Positions 56,400-64,000 of a stretch of DNA of 64,000 nt are shown here, piece by piece (the first letter of the stretch is position 1; each line of letters starts with the position of its first letter). A program made the translations under genes and the position numbers. The stretch lies in NCBI GenBank assembly GCA_902729315.2, contig LR746275.1:1458501-1522500 (forward strand), given 5' to 3'. This DNA is from Spirodela intermedia. Taxonomy: Eukaryota; Streptophyta; Magnoliopsida; Alismatales; Araceae. The notes under the pieces were generated by a model. That model was not told the origin of the DNA and made no database searches. It was given only the letters and a program-made list of their open reading frames with translations.

Positions 56400-58220
56400 C
56401 TAGTACATCTTAATTGAATAACATCTAACTTAGTATGACTATATTTTAAAGTAGATAATTGACTCGACTTAGTCGTTGTATAGTAAATCACATAAATACA
56501 AAATTTTTAAAATTAAAAAATACTAATTTTTAGATATTTAGAAATATTTTAAAATAAATATATTAATTATAATTTAATAAAAATTTCAAAAATAGTGAAA
56601 AATTTTCAAGTTGATCATAGGGATATAATATAATATCGGGTAATTTTTTAAATTTTTTCAAAGAATATGATATTTTTATAAATTTTATACTAAAAAATAA
56701 AAATAAAATATATTTAAAATTTGTGAAAAAAAGAAATAATGGTGCTGATGTCATGATGACATTAACATCCGACGAATACAAATCAAAAAAAAATAGAGTT
56801 CTACTTGGCGATTCTTATGTAAATGATTACAAATGATTTAATTGATCAAATCAAGATTTGTAAAAGTCGAAAGAATCGTAATCGAATAAAGTATAGCTTG
56901 GTAAATTTAAATCACATAAATTATCACTAAATGAAGTGAAAATAAAGTTAAAAGTAGGAAAATAAAGTTCCGACATCACAACGGTAATACGTCAACGATG
57001 CACTTAAATCTTAAGTGTTAAATAGGATCGTTGTATATTATTTATGACTTCGATGACTTTCCTCGGATAAAAATGACATAGGTAATCTTTAAATCTTCTT
57101 GTAAAGTCTAGAGATTAATGAAATGAGTCATCGAATCATCTTTAGTGACTGTCACCTAGTGAAACAGAAACACAACGACTTTATAGTTCTTCAACAACTG
57201 TCACATGATAGAGAGAAGCTAGATGGAGGTGTGGCGTATGTTAGGGAACTTCATCCTCAAGTCTATATGACAAGATGAGGCTTTTCATCGTATTCGATAT
57301 GCTCTCAAGAGGTGGTGACTCATCTCCTGATGGATTGTCCTCTTCCCAACAACAACTTGTTCGTCGATCAATCAAAAATGATTTACTCAATAGATTCGTG
57401 ATCTTTTTATAACAAATCGTTCAACAATTTTGGTAATAATACTCTGTGAATTGCATTGATAAAATTTTTGCCGATGATCTAACAATTCTAGCAGCTTAAT
57501 CTTTCACCAGTGATCTATAGAAAAGTTACGATAATCAGATAAAATATGAGTTTTAGTTATAGGAAGATTTGAACCTACACCGGTTGCCTACTTGTATGAG
57601 AAAGATTAAAATAATTACTCTAATATCATTATTAAGTGATGTCATCATAACATATCTTTGTTATAATTAAGGAGTAATTTAGGTATTAAAATCTTCAAAG
57701 CCTTTCGAGGGAAGATGTGACGTAGGTTTAGTCTCACATCACTTGTGCGTCAAAGTTTTAGACGAATATATAGTAATATCATATTTACAAGCAATGAGTC
57801 CCTTTCTCTCACGTGTACGACTACTCCTTGCCCCACAATTGGCTAGCCACTAGTGACATGGAAGGAGAGTGGCACACACATGCTCTCATCTGACTTAGTT
57901 GTTCAAACCTTTACTCGCAACTCCCCCTAACTGTGCTTCCGACTCACTTGCAGCCCAGCTAGCCGACAAGTCTTTTCCTTTTACTATATTTTTATTTTAA
58001 TTTTTTTCTTCATTTATCTCACAAATATGACTATAAAAATCATATAAATTTATAAAAAATCACATAATTAGTCAAAAAATCACGTTAATCAACTGAAAAT
58101 CACTTTTTCATAATTTAACATAAATATAAGTCTATTTATCATGAGTTAAGTCTAAAACTATATTATTTACTAATTATTAACTCATGATAATGAAGACTTA
58201 TTAGTAATGTTCATGATGAT
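56400..58220 (+). repeat. Repeat family X, second long copy
   Basis: Homologous to 23053-24800 along its length and, at the 3' end, to 22505-22995. It holds AGTCTCACATCA at 57730-57741, ATATATAG at 57766-57773, and a perfect 14-bp hairpin (58136-58149 with 58177-58190, loop 27 nt). Non-coding. Confidence 0.65.
57730..57773 (+). promoter_or_regulatory. USE-like box plus TATA in repeat family X
   Basis: AGTCTCACATC then, after 24 nt, ATATATAG. One mismatch from the RTCCCACATC core. Confidence 0.35.
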
Positions 58221-60230
58221 AAACTAAGAATATGCACCAAAAATATTTCTTATGCTTGTGTTATTGCAATGATATTAGATGCTAGCTTCTCCAATGAGAT
58301 ATGCAAAAATCAATTTCAAAAATTTTGGGAAGAAAAAATATGAATAAAGAAGGTAAAATTTTTATATAAAGAATCAAACTCAAAATGTGGCTATCATACC
58401 CATGTAATAAGATAAAGTCGTATTGAAAAGCTTAAATCGTCATTAATACCTACACAATACTATATACTATTAAAAAACATTTTTATCACTTGCTAACGTG
58501 CAATATAATATATACAATGCATGTCAAATTGTGAAGAGGCAAAAATAGGTTGAGAGTGAGTGAGTGAGTGAGTGAGTGAGTGAGTGAGAGAGAGAGAGAG
58601 AGAGAGAACATATGCTCATTGTCAACTCATGACATTAGATGCTACAAAGAGGTCCAAAGTATGAGATCACATAATGAGCCAAACAAGAAAATAAGTGGAG
58701 ATAAAGCAAGAATTAGGAAGGAAGAAAGGAGAAGAAATAGTAGGATGGAGGAAAGAGAAAAAGGGAAAATTCATCATGGTACTAGAATTGTTGCACTTAT
58801 TGCTAAATAAATAAACCCTTCAAACTACCATCATCTCAACAGGTTCAACTATTTTGATTGATACCCTTCTCTATGGGAGGATTTGTTATCAGACTTACAA
58901 ATTGGATTCGATGTCCCAGATCTCTTTCCATGGAGGAAAATGAGAATAAAGCTATGATAAAGCATGAGTGATAGTGTATAAGAAATTGAAAATTGTCAGA
59001 AGATTCCTCAAGCTTTTGAAATGATGATAAACTTTCTCATGAAGGAGATTTCAGAAGACTAATGGCAAGAGATTTTTTATTATTATTTAATAATTTTTTG
59101 AATCCTTAAAAGGGGTCCACCTAACACATGCAAGATGCCAATCTAGTTGTTTGGCCACCAAACATGACTTACTACCTGCTCCAAATCATAATTGGACATG
59201 GAAAGTTAGATGAAAATAACTACTCTAATGTGATCTTTGCCATGTGCAAGTAACACATGATGGAGATGGAAAACAAAAAAGGACAACACTCCTGCAAAGT
59301 ACGTCAAACTTTTTGGAATTATTAAATTTGACCCAAGTTTTTTGAGTTATTGGTATAATGACCTCCATATTTTACATTCCATTCAAACTTCATAACACAT
59401 TTTTCTCAATGGAAGTGTCAAGTGATATATCAGTCAAACATTATCCGTATTTGCAATAGCAAAAAAGATTAGTTGAGAGCACAATTTCACCTTGTAACGG
59501 CCTTCATTATTTCTTGTGATATTTTTTGATCCGTACAACTTTAAATAGAGGACTTTATCAAAACATGAACACAAAATACATGTCCAAATCATTTATCATG
59601 ATATTCAATGTTATTAAGCATTGAATGATCTTTTATTTCACAATATCTATGATTCTTAAACACTCACATTTTTTCACCTTTAACTATAATTTCTCATTGG
59701 ATGTTAAGTATGGTTAATATACAATTAGACCCCTTAGCACATTTCTATCATCACTAACTATTAGAGTCCCCCACTAGCCACAATCCCCTCCTCTATCTCA
59801 AGTAGCACTCCATATGCAACCTCCACGCCTCTCTTCCCCCTAACAAATCCCCGCAGTCCCCATCCACAAATCTCCCAACCCAAAGTGAATCCCCTTCCCC
59901 TGGTCTTCACAACACACTCGAATCAGACCTTGTTTTATATTTTTCTTTTTCCCCTCCCTTATAAATGAAGATCGCGAGTCAACGAGTATATGGTGTGTAG
60001 AGCCTCCCCACCGATACCGTTTCCCCACCCTGGTTTCCAAAAGACTGAAGTGACCCTTCACTCGAATATATTGTGCTTAAACGTTTGCCTTCCTGGACCA
60101 AGGTTCCTTCTCTAACGTTTCGAATCAATGAACCATTCTCTTCACCCGCGACTCGCAAAAATAGGAACGAATTTATGCACGGAGAGTCAGAAATAATTTC
60201 AGAATAAATCAATGCCGCCTACTCCCGTTT
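58221..60230. other. Intergenic with (GAGT)n/(GA)n
   Basis: AT-rich. A compound microsatellite (GTGA)n then (GA)n lies at about 58555-58607. A 76-codon Arg/Glu-rich frame at 58580 is driven by the repeat. No gene recognised. Confidence 0.45.
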
Positions 60231-60284
60231 CACTGCGGTGACGGCAGTGATCCATTATGGTGGTGCCGCCGTCTCCCCACAACC

Positions 60285-60470
60285 ACCACCACCGCCGCCT
60301 GCTATCACCACCGTCACCAGCTGCCAACCCCCCCCCCCCTTCCTCTCCCTTCCACACACACACCCCACCACCGCCGCCTGCTATCAACACCGTCACCAGC
60401 TGCCACCCCCCCTCCTCCCCCTTCCACACACACACCCCACCACCGCCACCAGGTGCCACCTTCCCCCCCA
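60285..60470. repeat. C-rich minisatellite
   Basis: About 2.5 units of 75-80 bp. Each runs through accaccgccgcctgctatc, caccgtcaccagctgcca, a C-run and ttccacacacacacccc. Confidence 0.75.
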
Positions 60471-60622
60471 TCACCACCACCATCACAGAACAAGATAGTA
60501 ACGTCTCTAACAAGGCTGCCTTGGTCCACACGGCAACCTATCAGAACATATTCATGGATCACCACATGTTGATAGTCCCCATTTAATAACCCCACTTAAA
60601 TACAAGGAATATCACTTTGATC

Positions 60623-61210
60623 GGATATCTCATTGGCAGCTGGTCCGACGATGCCCTGGACAAGAAATTCTTGAAAGCGTGAAACGTAACTAATTCGGAC
60701 GAACGAATGCCTTTTTCCTAAAATATTACCCCAGTTTGTGGGCATCTCAGTAAGCTTGTACATCGATGTCTTGCCAATGGTAAAAACTGAATATTGAAAG
60801 GCTGCTAACTTCCAAATACTATGGGGAAGTGGGTACTTCTTTTTACTAAAATATCATCGAAGTGGGTATCTCATGAGTAGCCTGTGAGACGCCCTGTGAT
60901 AGGGAATGATGGAAAGCATCCTACTTTGAAATTAATCAGGACAAATGGGTAATGTTTCCGAAAATAATGCCAGAGAAGGCGGCCATCTCAACAATAGCTT
61001 GTACGACGATGTCCTGTAGAGAAAAATATTGCAATTATCCTTGTTTCTAAATAACGAGTACTTTCTCCTAAGATATTACCCCTGTGGAAACCTCAGTACT
61101 ACTTCATCCAACGATATATGGGGAGATGAAATTAAAGTAAGCATGCTGCTCTATAAATAGCATGGTCAAAGGGGAGCCTTTGCCCCACCATATTGCCCAC
61201 GCGGGTTAAG
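60623..61210. repeat. Degenerate tandem array, about 116-bp units
   Basis: Unit starts near 60623, 60741, 60865, 60981 and 61086, with a possible sixth near 61203. Each begins gg-atctca, followed by a tgta/tcc-cgatg-cctg-like block, and ends with an aaatatta-cc segment. The units are strongly diverged from one another. No coding frame. Confidence 0.6.
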
Positions 61211-61619
61211 ATGCTACAATAGTTAAGAACAAGTCAGACCATGGCAACCCACGGTTTCTGATCTTTTTATAGAGAAGTGTCATTAAAAAAACTTTGTTCT
61301 TCAATGAAAGCAAATGGAAGAAGGGGCGTCGATGTGCTGGGCCAGGCCAGACGGGACTTCAATTCTTTTACAATCCTAGAACTAGCCAATTGTAAAAGTG
61401 TCCTCGTCTAGTACCCTGTCTCATACCTCTTGTGATGGTGGTACATCTCGCATGTACTTTCTTTTTACCTCACCTACCGCCCATACCTGAGGGAAAGATA
61501 TAAGTTCTGATCACATACCCGTTTTCACACGCAGCCCGGCCTGAGGAGGATAAACCGTCATTGGGGTCTCGGCCAACACTCATTATGCCCTGTCCCGGCA
61601 ATGCATCCCATTTTCAACT

Positions 61620-61668
<49 letters not shown>

Positions 61669-63300
61669 ACCATTTGAGTGACCGACAGACAGGTTCATGA
61701 TTAAAGATCTCGGGGACGGATCTCTTGTTTAGGCCAGATACTAGCCGGGCGTGGTTCATATATTTTTCTTTTCCTAGCTTGATTGTGTAGACTGTGTGCG
61801 TGCATATAAATTATTTTCATATGGGTCCAGTTATTTGAGGACGTGGGAGTATGCGTGGATTGTCCCTCCTGAATTGGATCGGTGGGAGGGGACCGTGGCC
61901 ATGTTGATCGTCGTGGCCCATGGGGAGCGGAGACTAATTGGGATCGTGATGGCGAAGCGACTATTCTGACGTTCGCCCGACTCAGAACATGATGCTGGGT
62001 GTGACAGGCACGGGTTTGCTTAACCCCATCGTGACGAGTTGGAGATGGAGATATGGCGTACATATATGCATTCAGAGGGAGAGAGGACGAAGACAGACAG
62101 AAAGAGAGAGAGAGAGAGCGAGAGTTATGAGGAGGGGAAAAGGGTGGGGGTGGAGGGGGAGAGGAGAGGGAGCGACAGAGTTGTAGCGGGGAGAGGAAGA
62201 CGGAGAGGGAAGGGAGTGTGTGTCGGTGAGTGGGTGTGTGTGCTTGTCCTGGAGATAGAGAGAGGGGAAGAAAGAGGGGGAGAGACACAGACAGACAGGC
62301 TGAGGGCGAAGGGAGAGCGTTGTAGGGAGGAGGGAGCTAGAGAGAGAGAAATGTGGAGGGATGGAGGGAGAAACGATAGAGATTGGAGGGTCGGGTAAAT
62401 AAGAGAGTGCGGATATGATTTTAGGGTAGTCTGTCTACCGAGAGGAGATTCGTGGAAAAGAACCTAGACAGATGGACACATACAAAAGTTAAGATATGCA
62501 TATATATATATCTATATATATATATATATATGTTGATAGTGAGAGAGAGAGAGAGAGAGAGATGAAAGATGAGAGATGAGAGTTGAGAGGCTTACCCATG
62601 AGTCGATAATTAAGGGTTAGGTTGAAATCGGGGATAAATAGCTTAACCCCTGGGATGATAGATTCGTGATTATAAGGCATATAAAAATGGATAACATAAA
62701 GGGAGATTCAACCACAGCGAACATCATTACGAAAGTGTCCAAGATTCAGTATAAACTATATGATGAACTACGTGACAATTTGCAGACAGGTGTTATTTTA
62801 CGAACAAATAGAAGAGGGGTTGGGCGGAGGAAAAGATATTTCGCGAGAGAAAGAAATGGAGAGAGTGAGACAAAGTTACAGGAAGAAAGAGTTAAAGTTT
62901 GAGTGGGACAAAAACGTGGGGAGAGGGCGATAGAGAGAGAGAGAGGAGGTATGAAAGGAGAGAAAGATATAGGGAGGCTGACATAGCGAGAGAGAGAGAG
63001 AGAGAGAGAGTTAATCGATAAAAAAATACGCACCCATGTGGACAGGTCGGCTTATCTCAGATGGATTCGCTGCAAATCTAGCGGCAAGGGGGGGCGGCAA
63101 AGGGGAGAGCGTTCACCCTTCCGCCTGTGCGTGGGTGCGATCGCCACAGTCCGCTTGTCACTGTCTGAATTCATTCCCTTTTGGTTACCGACTGTTCGCC
63201 CCAGCAGGGTTCCGTAAGGAATTTATCTCCTCTCATCGACGGTTGATGCATCAATATCCGCAGCAAAACTCTGACGAGTTATATGTTCCCGATTGGTGGG
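61211..63300. other. Intergenic with purine-rich microsatellites
   Basis: GA tracts at about 61623-61670 and 62080-62400, (TA)n at about 62497-62532, and GA at 62541-62562 and 62990-63010. No gene recognised. Confidence 0.45.
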
Positions 63301-63436
63301 AACTCCGGTTCGCACGGGAATTCCTTCCTTTAAAAGGCCTGCCGTTTCTTAGCTTTCTCGATTATCTCTCTCTCTCTATCTTTCTCTCTCTCCCTCTCGC
63401 TGGGTTCGTTTGTTAGATCACACAAAACGAGCCTTC

Positions 63437-63715
63437 ATGGGGACGAGGTTTGCCTGCGTATCCTCCGTCCTGGCTGTGGTACTCCTCGTCCTCTCCATCG
63501 ATCCTCTCCGCCGATATACTCCTAGCGGCGGTGGCGAAGCCAACGAGGAGACCTCTGGCATACAATTGATCTCTCTGGACGGCGCCATCGGACCTGAGAG
63601 CCTCGCCTTCGACGCCACCGGTGGAGGTCCTTATACCGGCGTCTCCGATGGCAGGATCCTTCAGTGGCAAGGTCCAGATAGGGGATGGCGCCAATTCGCC
63701 GTATCTGCACCACAC
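63437..63715 (+). CDS. Strictosidine-synthase-like protein, first exon
   Basis: The ATG at 63437 starts MGTRFACVSSVLAVVLLVLS, a signal or anchor segment. The family's N-terminal hallmark follows: GPESLAFDATGGGPYTGVSDGRI in two overlapping parts (GPESLAFD, then GPYTGVSDGRI), LQWQGPDRGW and F-SAPH. These proteins are six-bladed propellers related to strictosidine synthase. Most plant members lack the Pictet-Spengler activity and are of uncertain or hydrolase-like role. Exon 1 ends at about 63715, before GTGTAC, with an alternative donor 2 nt later. The intron begins with about 140 bp of CT repeats and runs beyond the window, so the gene is partial. TTTAAA near 63331 may serve as TATA. Confidence 0.85.
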
Positions 63716-63724
63716 GTGTACGCA

Positions 63725-63868
<144 letters not shown>

Positions 63869-64000
63869 CTGTGTAGGCGTCCTCGTTGAAGCCTTATCGA
63901 TTTGATCAATCCTTCCTCAAGTTGCAACCTTACCCCATATTAAGTTCCAGGGAATCACAAATTTTCCGACTTCCGCAGCCCTAATTTCAAGCGACCTTGC

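Noticed and set aside
60199-60595. Glycine-rich and proline/histidine-rich frames
   Set aside because: All are translations of the C-rich minisatellite in different frames.
60285-61210. CRISPR-like spaced repeats
   Set aside because: The units are diverged tandem repeats in a plant genome, without constant short repeats and unique spacers.
63036-63416. 126-codon frame upstream of the strictosidine-synthase-like exon
   Set aside because: No domain, and it ends in the CT-rich leader. More likely promoter and 5' leader.

Overview
The window is nuclear DNA from a flowering plant. It holds a CC-NB-ARC-LRR resistance-type gene, two type I lipid-transfer protein (LTP) genes, a plant phospholipase A2 with one GT-AG intron, a five-exon type-A cytokinin response regulator, and the first exon of a strictosidine-synthase-like gene. 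Decayed Ty1/copia and Ty3/gypsy retrotransposons lie between them. GC-rich coding regions in an AT-rich background, and an NLR of the coiled-coil class, would suit a monocot, but I cannot name the species. Long (GA)n/(CT)n tracts occur throughout, often in 5' leaders.

Layout. 1-1850 is a broken duplicate of 30290-32640: an NLR N-terminal fragment, a small two-exon gene and a phospholipase A2 that has lost its core. 1850-3905 and 8160-9534 carry a CpG-rich, gene-like repeat family that recurs at 25680-26300. 3905-13000 is retrotransposon debris. It is organised as a large inverted repeat (about 4830-6135 against 7850-11000), interrupted by one copy of the CpG-rich repeat, and followed by a gypsy/copia chimera. 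13000-17470 contains a tandem duplication with two minus-strand LTP genes, the second with a shortened signal peptide. 17470-20310 has no clear gene. 20310-22330 is copia. 22505-25385 is an NLR pseudogene split by a 1.75-kb repeat that recurs at 56400-58220.

27354-30455 is the intact NLR on the minus strand. It is divergent from a small gene (30848-31139) that begins with a 6-nt coding mini-exon, and a phospholipase A2 gene follows at 31580-32513. 36060-41850 is a nearly full-length but dead Ty3/gypsy element. 42600-49450 is intergenic with microsatellites. The response regulator is at 50185-51551. The rest is intergenic up to the strictosidine-synthase-like exon at 63437. Degenerate tandem repeats lie at 60285-61210.

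The genes do not form one pathway. The biological themes are defence (NLR, LTP), lipid signalling (phospholipase A2), cytokinin signalling (response regulator), and heavy local duplication and reshuffling of gene pieces. The least expected item is a two-copy small-gene family with a mini-exon start. It is invisible to simple ORF calling because its first coding exon is only ATGGCG.
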